From Campylobacterota bacterium (GTDB taxonomy: Bacteria > Campylobacterota > Campylobacteria > Campylobacterales > Hydrogenimonadaceae), in the NCBI GenBank assembly GCA_013153475.1, contig JAADEJ010000055.1:1-47967 (forward strand): DNA of 47,967 nt, read 5' to 3'. The translations under genes and the position numbers were made by a program. The notes beneath the pieces were generated by a model. It did no database searches, was not told where the DNA came from, and saw only the letters and a list, made by a program, of their open reading frames with translations. Below are positions 32,624-40,319 of this stretch, one piece after another. The first letter of the stretch is position 1; each line of letters begins with the position of its first letter.

Positions 32624-33298
32624 TTACGTCAATACGCTCCCTGCCGCCAGTGTCAAAGCCGCCGTTTCACTGCGTAATACCAATGATGTATTCAACCCTA
32701 TTATATTCCCCTTTTCTTTAAAAAGTTTTCTCTCATCTTCCGAAAACCCCCCTTCGCAACCAATTAAAACCCGATTCGACAATGCTTTACAATCTATCGG
32801 CTCACCGCCAAAATCGAGTACGAAGCTGTCAGGATAGGCCTCAAAATAGTCTGCCAAACTTTCAAAAAGCTCCAACGCCATCAGACGGCTTCGGCCACAC
32901 TGTTGGGAGGAGTTGATCAGAATTCTCTCAAAACGGGAAAAATCGAGACGGAAGTTTTTCTGGCTACGGGCACAGTAAACGAAAGAGAGCCGCCCCACAC
33001 CCAGTTCGTTGAGCATCGGAAGGGTCTTTTCGATGGTTTTGGGATCCACCACGCACCACGCCAGGTGCAAAGGGTGTTCGGGCATGACCGGCTCGATCCC
33101 GGAAGACTCCAGACGCAAAACCGCTTCCCTTCGTCCTACGGTGTCGATCCGGTACCAAAAGAGCGTATCGTCACGCATATGCCGCAACCCGACGCGCTCC
33201 CCCCGCCGGTGTCGCCGCACCTTGAAAAGATAGCGGTAGGCCTCCCCCTCCACCGTCAACGTTTCAAGACCCGCCTCGGCATGGTACAAAAAACGCAT
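32624..33298 (-). CDS. rsmE: 16S rRNA (uracil(1498)-N(3))-methyltransferase
   Basis: A 224-residue SPOUT enzyme that methylates U1498 of 16S rRNA. The N-terminal PUA-like part includes RYLFKVRRHRRGERVGL. The knot domain has VVDPKTIEKTLPMLNELGV, RSQKNFRLDFSRFERILINSSQQCGRS, and the S-adenosylmethionine-binding IGCEGGFSEDE and LVLRSETAAL. It is full length. It ends 9 bases before the mshQ start, leaving no room for a separate promoter, so it may be co-transcribed with the pilus operon. Confidence 0.92.
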   Translation of the reverse strand: MRFLYHAEAGLETLTVEGEAYRYLFKVRRHRRGERVGLRHMRDDTLFWYRIDTVGRREAVLRLESSGIEPVMPEHPLHLAWCVVDPKTIEKTLPMLNELGVGRLSFVYCARSQKNFRLDFSRFERILINSSQQCGRSRLMALELFESLADYFEAYPDSFVLDFGGEPIDCKALSNRVLIGCEGGFSEDERKLFKEKGNIIGLNTSLVLRSETAALTLAAGSVLT

Positions 33299-33301
33299 GA
33301 T

Positions 33302-33712
33302 CTATCCAATAAGAGGGGTCAGACCGCCCACCAGAATCAGCCAACCGAGCTGAAAAAGATAGTATCGCGCAAACAACCGCCGCGCCGAAGCGAAACACTC
33401 CGAGCCGGGACGGGCCCGTTTGAGCCGAAGATGCCGCCGCGCCTCCAGGGTGCTCAACGCCAACGCCGCCGCGATCATCAGGATGATTTTGAGGTTGAAA
33501 TCCAGATGATAGAAGGCCATGTAGGTCGCGCCCGTAAAGACAATCATGCTCATGATCGTGATCCAGGCGATCGCCTGGATCCGAAGGTACTTTTTGAGCT
33601 TTCGATCATCCTTTTGCGAATAGATGACAAAAAGGTTCATCGCCACCAGCGCCAGCAGTCCAAAAACCGGCCACAGGTGAAGCCGCAACATTGTCTGTTG
33701 TAAGGTTTCCAT
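33302..33712 (-). CDS. Four-TM membrane protein of unknown function
   Basis: A 136-residue protein with four hydrophobic segments at about 11-29, 45-66, 73-88 and 117-133. The second spans TIMSMIVFTGATYMAFYH and the third NLKIILMIAAALALST. A basic stretch (RRHLRLKRARPGS) lies between helices 3 and 4. I recognise no family. It sits 3 bases before rsmE. A TACAAT box (33719-33724 on the minus strand) only 6 bases before the ATG would give a leaderless message if real; no ribosome site is seen. Confidence 0.6.
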   Translation of the reverse strand: METLQQTMLRLHLWPVFGLLALVAMNLFVIYSQKDDRKLKKYLRIQAIAWITIMSMIVFTGATYMAFYHLDFNLKIILMIAAALALSTLEARRHLRLKRARPGSECFASARRLFARYYLFQLGWLILVGGLTPLIG

Positions 33713-33732
33713 AGGGGGATTGTACCATGATT

Positions 33733-33750
33733 GCCGGGGAATTCCCCGGC
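33733..33750. repeat. Perfect 18-base palindrome between cytochrome c and the rsmE/msh operon
   Basis: GCCGGGGAATTCCCCGGC, a perfect palindrome that can form a 7-base stem with an AATT loop. It lies 7 bases after the cytochrome c stop and just upstream of the membrane-protein/rsmE/mshQ series. A weak terminator or an operator are both possible; the T-run that a terminator needs lies on the wrong side. Confidence 0.5.
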
Positions 33751-33757
33751 AAAATGG

Positions 33758-34291
33758 TTAAAGTTTGGAGATATAATCGGCCAGTGCTTCGATCTGCGCG
33801 TCGTTGAGTCCTTTGACCTGGGAGACCATCAACCCTTTCATCGCGCCGCCGTAACTGCCGTCCTGATACCCTTTGATCTTTTTGACCAGATCGGCTTTAC
33901 TCTGCCCGGCGATAATGTTGCTTTTACCGAGTGCGTGTTTCTCCCCTTTGGCGCCGTGACATCCCGCGCACTTGGTAAAAAGCGCCGCGCCGTCGGCTTT
34001 GGGGGCTGCCTCTTTGGCGCTCTCCACCGCTTTGGAAGCCTCCTGTTTGGCGTCATCCACCGCTTTTTGCACCTTTTTCTCAATGGTTTCCACCGCTTTG
34101 TGGGCCTCCTGCCGGGCTTGCTCGGCCACCGCTTTCACCGGTGCGGGAGCGGCTTCGGCCGCCGGTTCGGTATGGGTTTTCGGCGCCTCGGCGCTTACCT
34201 CCATTCGGGTCTTCTGACCCTCCCCGTTGCCGCAGCCTGTCAACATCAAAACCGCCGCCGCGGAAAGTGCCGTCAAAATCTCTTTTTTCAT
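33758..34291 (-). CDS. Lipoprotein cytochrome c with long helical spacer
   Basis: A 177-residue protein. The lipobox LTGC places the lipidated Cys at 20. Residues about 40-98 form a low-complexity, Ala/Lys/Glu-rich helical spacer (KAVAEQARQEAHKAVETIEK and similar). One monohaem cytochrome c domain follows, with CAGCH at 108-112 and a distal MKGLMVSQVKGL segment supplying the axial Met. It is a single-haem cytochrome of the c553/c-type small family, probably an electron carrier anchored by lipid and held away from the membrane. An AAGGAG site precedes the ATG. Confidence 0.85.
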   Translation of the reverse strand: MKKEILTALSAAAVLMLTGCGNGEGQKTRMEVSAEAPKTHTEPAAEAAPAPVKAVAEQARQEAHKAVETIEKKVQKAVDDAKQEASKAVESAKEAAPKADGAALFTKCAGCHGAKGEKHALGKSNIIAGQSKADLVKKIKGYQDGSYGGAMKGLMVSQVKGLNDAQIEALADYISKL

Positions 34292-34315
34292 CCTTGACTC
34301 CTTATTTGGTTGGTT

Positions 34316-34897
34316 TCATACGCTTTGGGGATTGACGAACCGCTCCCCCCGAAGCAGCTTCTCGAACATGGCCGGATCACCCCACTCCTCTTTGACCCGT
34401 TCGGAGAAAACTATCTTATCCAACGAAACGGGACCCATTGTGGAGTCATAGGCGTCTTGCCGGTCAGCCCGGGCGAAACCGGTCTCCGTCTCGTGCACCG
34501 TTACGGCGTGCAGGCGGACACCGGTTTCGCCGTTGACAAACTCGGTCTGTTCCAATACCCTGTCGATGAGTAGAAAGATGGTACGGGCAAACTGCTCGGC
34601 GCTGGGATTGACGGGCAGTTGCACCCACCGCTCGCTCCAGCGCTTCATATCTTTCAGATAGGCCGGGTCATCCCCACTCCAGAGTGTTACGGCATGATCG
34701 AAACTGTCGATAAAATCTTTGATCATCCCTTTGGTCAGCCCAAAATCGTAAACCATCTGCCCCCGATCGAGTCGATCGGCCTCGAAAAAGAGCTCGACTT
34801 TATAAGAGTGCCCGTGCAGGCTCCGGCTACAGCGCCGGGAGGTACAGTTACGTACGATATGGGCGTTTTCAAAACGGAAGAGTTTGCGAATGATCAC
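34316..34897 (-). CDS. queD: 6-carboxy-5,6,7,8-tetrahydropterin synthase
   Basis: Second enzyme of queuosine/7-deazaguanine biosynthesis (193 residues). The N-terminal half has FRFENAHIVRN and SLHGHSYKVELFFEA with the zinc-binding histidines; the middle has VYDFGLTKGMIKDFIDSFDHAVTLW, and the C-terminal part has VHETETGFA. GTG at 34897 is chosen: it overlaps the queE stop (GTGA) and has GGAGGAG 5 bases upstream, whereas the ATG at 34918 would lie 7 codons inside the previous gene without support. Confidence 0.93.
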   Translation of the reverse strand: MIIRKLFRFENAHIVRNCTSRRCSRSLHGHSYKVELFFEADRLDRGQMVYDFGLTKGMIKDFIDSFDHAVTLWSGDDPAYLKDMKRWSERWVQLPVNPSAEQFARTIFLLIDRVLEQTEFVNGETGVRLHAVTVHETETGFARADRQDAYDSTMGPVSLDKIVFSERVKEEWGDPAMFEKLLRGERFVNPQSV

Positions 34898-35640
34898 CGT
34901 TTCTCCTCCCTGTTCCATAGCCGCACGTGCAGCCGATCGCTGTAGCGGTACCCTTTCTCAAGGCAAAAGGCGGCCACCGCCGGGGCGTTTTGGGCCAGTT
35001 GGGTCGCGTTATCCCCCAAAGGCATACAGTAGACCTCGTTCCCAAATCCCGCCACGATCTCTTCGATCTCCTCTTTGAAAGAGAGGGCGGGATCGACGGT
35101 AAATTTGAAAAAGGAGTCCCGTCCCCGGGTGGCCAACCGCATGATGGCCGAGGGCACCACCCGCTTGGACAAGGGCTCGCCGCTGTTGGCCAGCTTGACC
35201 GCCATGGCGAATGTCACCCCCTCATAGTAACCAAACCTTTCAAAATCGGGCGCCAGGGTGGCGTTGGTCTCTATGGTTACCTCAAAGCCTTCCCTCACCA
35301 GCCACCCAACCAAACCGTAAAAGGCGGGGTCTTCCCTGTAGATCATCGGCTCGCCGCCGGTAATGACCACGTGGGGCCGATAGCCGGCCTCCTCGACATA
35401 CCCCCGCACGATCGCTACCAGGTCACCGGCACGATCGAAGCCCTGCCACCCTTTTTTAAAACGCTTGCTGTCCACCGCCCGCAGCGTATCGCACCCCGCC
35501 ACGTGTTCGCCGTCAATCTCATGAACGCCAAACCCGGGGCAACGCAGATTGCACCCGCCAAAACGCAAAAAAATAGAAGGCACGCCCACATGGCGCCCCT
35601 CACCCTGAATGGAAAAAAAGTGCTCAACCAGATAGACCAT
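34894..35640 (-). CDS. queE: 7-carboxy-7-deazaguanine synthase, variant cysteine motif
   Basis: A 248-residue radical SAM enzyme that makes CDG from 6-carboxytetrahydropterin. HFFSIQGEGRHVGVPSIFLRFGGCNLRC is the family start. The usual CX3CX2C (or CX14CX2C) motif is altered: with the ATG at 35640 as residue 1, Cys30 and Cys34 are present but residue 37 is Phe, and the next cysteine is Cys50 (GCDTLRAVD). VVITGGEPMIYRE is the GGEP motif. ATG at 35640 is preferred; it overlaps the moaA stop, and a GTG one codon earlier is the alternative. queD follows with a 4-base overlap. Confidence 0.9.
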   Translation of the reverse strand: MVYLVEHFFSIQGEGRHVGVPSIFLRFGGCNLRCPGFGVHEIDGEHVAGCDTLRAVDSKRFKKGWQGFDRAGDLVAIVRGYVEEAGYRPHVVITGGEPMIYREDPAFYGLVGWLVREGFEVTIETNATLAPDFERFGYYEGVTFAMAVKLANSGEPLSKRVVPSAIMRLATRGRDSFFKFTVDPALSFKEEIEEIVAGFGNEVYCMPLGDNATQLAQNAPAVAAFCLEKGYRYSDRLHVRLWNREEKR

Positions 35641-36605
35641 CACCCGCCCGTCTGATAAAAGGCCCTATTGGACTCTTCACCCTGATCTTCACCCCAACGG
35701 TTCTTTTCGGGCTTGTTACGAAGCACCTCGCGCAAAATCTCGCTCGCCTCGTCAATCTTTCCCGCCTTGACCGCCTCGCGAATGCTCATCGCCTCGTCAA
35801 AATAGAGGCAGGGAATCAGGTGCCCCTCGGCGGTGAGGCGAATGCGGTTGCAACTTTCGCAAAAGTCGTGCTTGTGGGGGTCGATAATGCCAAACTTGTA
35901 CCCTTCGTCCGTCATGTAATAAAACGCGGGACTGCTTCCCTCCCGTCCCAGCTTTTTAAAACGGTAGCGCTTTCTTATATGATCCAAAATCTCCTTGCCC
36001 GTCAAGCCTTTGAGCTCACCGTGGGCATGGACGTTTTCCATATATTCGATGTAGCGGATGGTCATGCCGCGGGCCTTGGCGTAATCCATCACATCCACGA
36101 TCTCATCTTCGTTGATATGTTTGAGCGGCACCATATTGACTTTGACTTTCAACCCCGCTTCCTGTGCGGCGTCCACGCCTTCTAAAACTTTATGCAGCAC
36201 ATCTTTTTGAGCGATCCGATAAGCGATATGGGGCTTGAGCGTATCAATGGAGACATTAATGCGCTTGAGCCCCGCATTTTTTAGGCGTTCGGCACACTCG
36301 GCAAGCAGATAGCCGTTGGTTGTCAAGGCCAGGTCGATATCGGGTTTGTGGTTGTGAATCATCGCCACGAAGCTGTCCAGGTCCTCGCGCAAAAGGGGCT
36401 CGCCGCCGGTAATGCGCACTTTGTCGATGCCTTCGTCAATGGCCACTTTCACAAAGGAAAAGAGCTCCTCGAAACTGAGCAGGTTCTCGTTTGGCACCCA
36501 CGAAAAGGGCTTTTCGGGCATACAGTACTGGCATCGGAAATTGCACCGTTCGGTAACGGAGATACGAAGATAGTTGACCGTACGGCCATGACCGTCAATG
36601 AGCAT
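35640..36605 (-). CDS. moaA: GTP 3',8-cyclase
   Basis: A 321-residue radical SAM enzyme, first step of molybdenum cofactor synthesis. The N-terminal cluster motif is [15 protein letters not shown] and TTNGYLL follow. The C-terminal cluster ligands are in [24 protein letters not shown]. The typical terminal Gly-Gly (QTGG) is present; it is needed for activity in the family. It supports the molybdoenzyme seen at 7446-9524. The order moaA-queE-queD is tightly packed with overlaps. GGGAG precedes the ATG. Confidence 0.95.
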   Translation of the reverse strand: MLIDGHGRTVNYLRISVTERCNFRCQYCMPEKPFSWVPNENLLSFEELFSFVKVAIDEGIDKVRITGGEPLLREDLDSFVAMIHNHKPDIDLALTTNGYLLAECAERLKNAGLKRINVSIDTLKPHIAYRIAQKDVLHKVLEGVDAAQEAGLKVKVNMVPLKHINEDEIVDVMDYAKARGMTIRYIEYMENVHAHGELKGLTGKEILDHIRKRYRFKKLGREGSSPAFYYMTDEGYKFGIIDPHKHDFCESCNRIRLTAEGHLIPCLYFDEAMSIREAVKAGKIDEASEILREVLRNKPEKNRWGEDQGEESNRAFYQTGG

Positions 36606-36662
36606 ACGACTCCCAGCTAATTAAAGTGGGACTATTTTACTCCAAATTGTGAAAAAGAAGAT

Positions 36663-36698
36663 TAAAAAAAGAGGCGGTCGCGGAAAAAACCGCGACCG
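36663..36698 (-). terminator. Intrinsic terminator of the petABC operon
   Basis: CGGTCGCGG (36675-36683) and CCGCGACCG (36690-36698) form a perfect 9-base stem with a 6-base loop. On the minus strand it is followed by CCTC and seven T. It lies 5 bases after the petC stop. Confidence 0.92.
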
Positions 36699-36703
36699 GA
36701 AGA

Positions 36704-37633
36704 TTAATGAAGTTCGCGCCAGAGGCTCTGTTTCCACAGATAGGCGAGAATGGCGAAGATGAAGAGATAGATCATCACTTTCACACCGACACTGGTGCGC
36801 TCGTGACGCTTGGCGTCACCCACATCGGCCATATGTTCCAGAACCTTCTCGGCAGCTTCCGCCGTAACACCCACGCGAGGCATCGCCGTACCGTGAAGCA
36901 GGTTTTGCGGATTTTCCATGAAGGTTTTGAGATAGTGCTCGCCGCGACTGCGGATATACATGGAAAGATCGGGCGGCAGTTTACCCAGGTATTTGGTCAG
37001 ATGATCCTGATACTCCAGCACTTTGGCTTCAAAGAGCAGCTCATCTTTTTTATGCTTGAACTTGGGTTTTTCACCGATCTGCGTCCAGTTGTCGTAATGC
37101 ATGGCGTGACAGCGGCCGCAAGCCAGTTCATACGCCTCTTTGGGGGTCACATCTTTCTTGGCGATAGACTTCAGGTAAGCCACAATGTCAGCCACTTCCT
37201 GATCCTTGTCGCCGCCGACACCGTAAAAGGCGGGCATCGGGTAGGCACGACCCATTTTGGAGAACTTGTGCTCGACCATCAGAGCGTGCTCGGGATTTTT
37301 GATCAACGCAGCCAGGAATTTTTCATCATAAACAGAACCGGCGTTGCTCAGATCGGGCGGGTTTACGCCGAAGCTGGCAGCGGCGGCGTTGGGATCCATC
37401 GGCGCGGGCATACCGGCGGCTTTGACACCGTGACAACCGGTACAGCCGGCGCTCAGGAAAGTCTGGGCACCGCGCTGGGCGTCACCTTTTTTGGTCAGAG
37501 CGGGCAGATCGTCATATTTGAAACCGTCGCTCTCGACATGCGGATGCATGACGGAGTGGGCATAGGGCTCCACTCCCCAGTAGGTCAGCAGTGTAAAGAA
37601 TACGACTACACCGAGAATTTTCAATTCTTTCAT
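36704..37633 (-). CDS. petC: Cytochrome bc1 complex, diheme cytochrome c subunit
   Basis: A 309-residue cytochrome with two haem c sites, CTGCH at 64-68 and CGRCH at 172-176, and a C-terminal membrane anchor (about 285-302, VMIYLFIFAILAYLW) in addition to the N-terminal helix (about 6-20). This two-haem form replaces classical cytochrome c1 in Campylobacterota. It passes electrons from the Rieske protein to downstream carriers. ATG at 37633 is chosen: AAGGAGG precedes it, and the longer frame upstream lies inside petB. Confidence 0.94.
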   Translation of the reverse strand: MKELKILGVVVFFTLLTYWGVEPYAHSVMHPHVESDGFKYDDLPALTKKGDAQRGAQTFLSAGCTGCHGVKAAGMPAPMDPNAAAASFGVNPPDLSNAGSVYDEKFLAALIKNPEHALMVEHKFSKMGRAYPMPAFYGVGGDKDQEVADIVAYLKSIAKKDVTPKEAYELACGRCHAMHYDNWTQIGEKPKFKHKKDELLFEAKVLEYQDHLTKYLGKLPPDLSMYIRSRGEHYLKTFMENPQNLLHGTAMPRVGVTAEAAEKVLEHMADVGDAKRHERTSVGVKVMIYLFIFAILAYLWKQSLWRELH

Positions 37634-37643
37634 TCCAGCCTCC

Positions 37644-38858
37644 TTACACTGCTTTTTCGTTTTTGGTAATGAACGGCAGGGCAACCCAGAGGCCGATGAA
37701 GACCACGGCGGCAACCAGACCGATCGTACTATAGATACCCTGCGGCGGCAGTTTACCCATGACCGTCAGGACAATCATGTCTACCAGCAGCAGCCAGAAC
37801 CAGTATTTAAACGTACCGCGACGGCTGGCGGGCGCCACGTTGGGGCTCTTATCGAGGAACGGCAGAGCGAAGAAGATCACCTGCGCGAAACCAAAGGCGA
37901 CCAGACCCGGATCTTTGGGGAAAGGCCGCAGAATCTCGTAACTCCAGAGGAAGTACCACTCGGGATAGATGTGCGGCGGCGTCTTCAGACCGTCAGCCGG
38001 ATCGAAGTTGATGGGGTCCATGGCGAAATCGAAGTGCCAGAAGACCAGGTAGAAGTAGAAGATCAGGAAGATGCTCACGACGAACATATCCTTACTCATA
38101 AAGTCGTTGGCGAAGCGAATGACTTTGGACTCTTTCTTTTTACCTTCCAGATATTTTTTGGCTTCGGCATCAAAGTCGATCTCCTCACCGTCCTGGTTGT
38201 TGACGTGGGGGATGCGAAGGGTACCGAAGTGCAGGCCGATCAGCGCCATGATCACCAACGGCAGCAGCAGAACATGCAGCATGAAGAAGCGATCCAGGAA
38301 CGCCTGTCCGGGTACGTAGTCACCGCGGATCCACTCGACCAGGCCGTTAAGCTCAAGGCTACCGAGGCTGAAGAGGTTGGTAATAACCATACCGGCCCAG
38401 TAGCTCATCTGTCCCCAGGGAAGCATATAACCGCTGAAAGCCTCGGCGCTGAAGGTAACAAAGAGCAACATACCGGAGATCCAGATCAGCTCGCGCCCTT
38501 TTTTGTAGGAACCGTAATAGATACCGGTAAACATATGGATATAGATGATCAAAAAGACCACCGACGCCGCCACCGCGTGCATATGCCGCCACAGCCAACC
38601 GAACTCCACCTCTTTCATGATGGTGTAGTTGACGCTGTCAAACGCTAGCTTGACGTTCGGCTGATAATACATCAACAGGAAGATACCCGAAACCAGGAGA
38701 ATGCCGAAAGTCACGGCCAGAACCATCCCCATGGCCCAGAGGAAGTTGATGTTTTTGGGAATCCAGTACTCCTCGGCCAGAACACGGCGCAGCGTTTTGA
38801 TCGCCAGCCGCTGATCCAGCCACTCTTCCAGACTGTTCGCTTTTTCAAAATGTGCCAT
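37644..38858 (-). CDS. petB: Cytochrome b subunit of the bc1 complex
   Basis: A 404-residue cytochrome b with about eight membrane helices. The first half has the haem-ligand helices (WRHMHAVAASVVFLIIYIHMF and MLHVLLLPLVIMALIGLHFG) and the Qo-site PEWYF motif (HIYPEWYFLWSYEILRPFP). The N-terminal and C-terminal parts are fused, as in mitochondrial-type cytochrome b, not split as in b6f. It oxidises menaquinol. It lies 12 bases after petA and 10 before petC. Confidence 0.95.
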   Translation of the reverse strand: MAHFEKANSLEEWLDQRLAIKTLRRVLAEEYWIPKNINFLWAMGMVLAVTFGILLVSGIFLLMYYQPNVKLAFDSVNYTIMKEVEFGWLWRHMHAVAASVVFLIIYIHMFTGIYYGSYKKGRELIWISGMLLFVTFSAEAFSGYMLPWGQMSYWAGMVITNLFSLGSLELNGLVEWIRGDYVPGQAFLDRFFMLHVLLLPLVIMALIGLHFGTLRIPHVNNQDGEEIDFDAEAKKYLEGKKKESKVIRFANDFMSKDMFVVSIFLIFYFYLVFWHFDFAMDPINFDPADGLKTPPHIYPEWYFLWSYEILRPFPKDPGLVAFGFAQVIFFALPFLDKSPNVAPASRRGTFKYWFWLLLVDMIVLTVMGKLPPQGIYSTIGLVAAVVFIGLWVALPFITKNEKAV

Positions 38859-38870
38859 TTACCTGCTCCT

Positions 38871-39395
38871 TTAGGCGATAACGCCTGCTTCTTTCATCTT
38901 CTTGTACTCGGGGCCCTCTTCACCCAGAACAATGGTCGTACCTTCCAGTTTGAAGGGGGGAATCACCATCGGGCTCGGCGGGGGAGGAAGGGTGTTGATA
39001 CCGCTGGCATCGAACTCGCCGCCGTGACAGGCGCATTTGAAGTCGTGCTTGTCGGGACGATAGGCGGGGATACATCCCAGGTGGGTACACAGGCCGATAC
39101 AGACCAGGAAATGATCTTTACCCACGATCACGTCGCGCGCCGTCTCTTCCTTGGATTGTTTGGCCACCATTTCGGGGGTTTTTTTCAGAATGAAGATAGG
39201 CTTACCGCGCCATTTTTCCACATTGAGCACGTTGGGTTCAGCGGCGGAGAGATCCACCCGCGTAAAACCGGCCGCTTTGACACTCGGAAGGGGATCCCAG
39301 GTCTTCTTGGCCGCGTAAAGCGCGCCAAGACCACCCAGGGCCGCCCAACCGCCGAAGACTTTACCCATAAAGTCGCGTCGGCTGTTGTCTGCCAT
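38871..39395 (-). CDS. petA: Rieske iron-sulfur subunit of the bc1 complex
   Basis: A 174-residue Rieske protein. Tat-type N-terminus NSRRDFMGKVFGG precedes the anchor helix. The cluster boxes are CTHLGC (103-108) and CACHGG (121-126); Cys103, His105, Cys121 and His124 bind the 2Fe-2S cluster and Cys108 and Cys123 form the disulfide. It is the first gene of petABC; a strong promoter is directly upstream. Confidence 0.95.
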   Translation of the reverse strand: MADNSRRDFMGKVFGGWAALGGLGALYAAKKTWDPLPSVKAAGFTRVDLSAAEPNVLNVEKWRGKPIFILKKTPEMVAKQSKEETARDVIVGKDHFLVCIGLCTHLGCIPAYRPDKHDFKCACHGGEFDASGINTLPPPPSPMVIPPFKLEGTTIVLGEEGPEYKKMKEAGVIA

Positions 39396-39429
39396 AGCTG
39401 ATCCTTTTTTTGAGATTTTAAATCAGCTT

Positions 39430-39458
39430 ATTATATGGCCAAAAAGGTTAATGTTCAA
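39430..39458 (-). promoter_or_regulatory. Sigma-70-type promoter for petABC
   Basis: On the minus strand TTGAAC (39458-39453), a 17-base spacer and a perfect TATAAT (39435-39430), 34 bases before the petA ATG. Confidence 0.75.
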
Positions 39459-39464
39459 TAAAAA

Positions 39465-40319
39465 TTACCTGATCTTATCTTTAATATAGCGGGCCGTCGC
39501 CTCGGCTGCGTCGATTCGTAGCATATTTTCCGTATAAACGGCTGTTTCTGTCATCTTTTCATCACCGATCCGCGCGCCCGGTACACCCCACGCCGACAAC
39601 CGTTTCGCTGTTGCCTCATCTTTCGTCTCATAAAGAAATAGCGGATTCGAACCCGCCGCCAGGGCCTCCAGCGCGCTTTGGGACGAGAAGGTCAGGAAGC
39701 GACCCGCCCGGGTCAGCGCTTCGTCATACGCCTCACTCTCGAGGGTTTTGGCAAAGGCAAAAGAGAGCTCATCCAGATAGCCGGGAAAGAAGTAGTAACC
39801 CTCCAAGAGCGTCATGCCGTCCCCGCACTGTCGGCTCAGCGCCAAAAAGCGCTTCTCATAATCGGCGTCGCCGTAGAAACAGCAGACCTCATCACCGTGC
39901 TCAAAACGCCGGAAATAGCGCGGGTCCACCACCGCCGTCCTGAAAATATCCTCCGCGCTCTCCACACTGCTAATCAGCGCGCTGCCCTCTTCCGGCCTGT
40001 CGCCCGGGGTGTCGGAGAAGCGGATGAAAGCGCGAAAATGGCCTGCCATCGCCTCCCGCATCTCGCGCCCCTCCTCGGCCGAGTCGAAAATCAGGGCGTC
40101 GGCGGGCGTGGTGACGTTGGCGATGTTGCGCACCACATCCACGCTCACGTACCGACGTACCCCAAAGTGCTCTTTGGCGTACTCACCGGCCCGAAAGTCG
40201 TTGGTCAGCAGTGTCACCTCCATCCCCATAGCTTCCAGGGCGTTGATAACCGGGGCGCTGCGGCGCAATCGGTCCAGCCCCACCCGGTGGCCGGTATGCA
40301 CATAGTAAAAAAGTCTCAT
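39465..40319 (-). CDS. GT-B-like conserved protein of unknown function
   Basis: A 284-residue protein. The N-terminus ([20 protein letters not shown]) and the pattern of Rossmann-like strands with [10 protein letters not shown] resemble the N-terminal half of GT-B glycosyltransferases and PseG-like enzymes. The C-terminal part has [24 protein letters not shown], close to the SALEALA..P sequence of the nucleotide-sugar-binding half. I cannot name a substrate. It overlaps mnmG by 4 bases, so they are probably co-transcribed, which does not by itself indicate a related role. Confidence 0.55.
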   Translation of the reverse strand: MRLFYYVHTGHRVGLDRLRRSAPVINALEAMGMEVTLLTNDFRAGEYAKEHFGVRRYVSVDVVRNIANVTTPADALIFDSAEEGREMREAMAGHFRAFIRFSDTPGDRPEEGSALISSVESAEDIFRTAVVDPRYFRRFEHGDEVCCFYGDADYEKRFLALSRQCGDGMTLLEGYYFFPGYLDELSFAFAKTLESEAYDEALTRAGRFLTFSSQSALEALAAGSNPLFLYETKDEATAKRLSAWGVPGARIGDEKMTETAVYTENMLRIDAAEATARYIKDKIR

